DNA of 5,709 nt from an uncultured Ruminococcus sp. Its GTDB lineage: Bacteria; Bacillota; Clostridia; Oscillospirales; Acutalibacteraceae. The notes beneath the pieces are model-generated. The model saw only the letters and a program-made list of their open reading frames with translations. It was not told the DNA's origin and ran no database searches. The position numbers and the translations under genes are program-made. The stretch is from assembly GCA_902766585.1 (NCBI GenBank), contig CACXDV010000171.1:1-5709 (forward strand). Direction: 5' to 3'. Below, in pieces: positions 5,604 to 5,709 of the stretch (position 1 is its first letter; every line of letters begins with the position of its first letter).

Positions 5604-5709
5604 CATTATAATCAAAGAAAACTATAGTCAACGACAAAAAGATTTTTACTTTGTTTGAATCTGACAATCATTCTTTCACGGTTGCCGATTGAGTAAAGTC
5701 AAAATAATA
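5604..5709. other. AT-rich right-edge segment without a supportable gene
   Basis: I see no reading frame with a ribosome site on either strand. An ACTATAGT palindrome (5621-5628) and an AAAAAGATTTTT inverted repeat (5636-5647) are present but short. On the - strand one frame is open from the edge to a TGA at 5668-5670 (13 codons). It could be the 3' tip of a gene outside the window, but it is too short to judge. Confidence 0.4.

Noticed and set aside
5625..5709. Small - strand frames at the right edge (a 13-codon tail ending at 5668 and a 28-codon stop-to-stop frame ending near 5625)
   Set aside because: They are too short to tell from chance, with no clear ribosome site. They could be a gene tail or remnant only if sequence beyond the edge supports it.

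Overview
The window looks like chromosomal sequence from a gut or rumen Gram-positive anaerobe of the Ruminococcus/Oscillospiraceae type. The basis is the moderately low GC, the strong AAGGAGG-type ribosome sites, and a very large secreted-type protein of LRR_5 (BspA-like) repeats followed by Ig/PKD-like modules. The taxonomic call is an inference from style, not from a marker gene.

Layout: (1) Positions 1-2973, + strand, hold the 3' part of a giant leucine-rich-repeat surface or secreted protein whose start lies left of the window. (2) Positions 2974-3188 are a convergent intergenic region. It holds four CAATGTA-type heptamers, two copies of a ~60-bp intergenic repeat 110 bp apart, and between those copies a strong hairpin that probably terminates transcription from both sides. 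(3) Positions 3189-5358, - strand, are a two-gene operon with a 25-bp gap. The first gene (4390-5358) encodes a coiled-coil / acidic-repeat / beta-domain protein. The second (3189-4364) encodes a single-domain AAA ATPase of a type I associate with tailed phages and gut Firmicutes, with intact Walker A, Walker B, sensor 1 and RPGR motifs plus an extra C-terminal domain. (4) Positions 5359-5709 are a 351-bp AT-rich control region. It holds a duplicated promoter-operator module driving the - strand operon, a perfect 7-bp inverted repeat, and a sigma-70/A-type promoter facing right towards a gene outside the window.

The LRR gene and the operon converge and share only the terminator, so nothing ties them functionally. 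The most interesting part is the operon. A AAA ATPase is made together with a very acidic repeat protein, and the acidic array is a 21-16-21 residue pattern repeated twice. Its promoter region is itself a ~71-bp tandem duplication in which each copy carries an extended -10 and a TGTTC-N6-GAACA palindrome over the -35 position. I do not recognise this pair as a described system; its function is unknown, and what is said about it beyond the motifs is inference.
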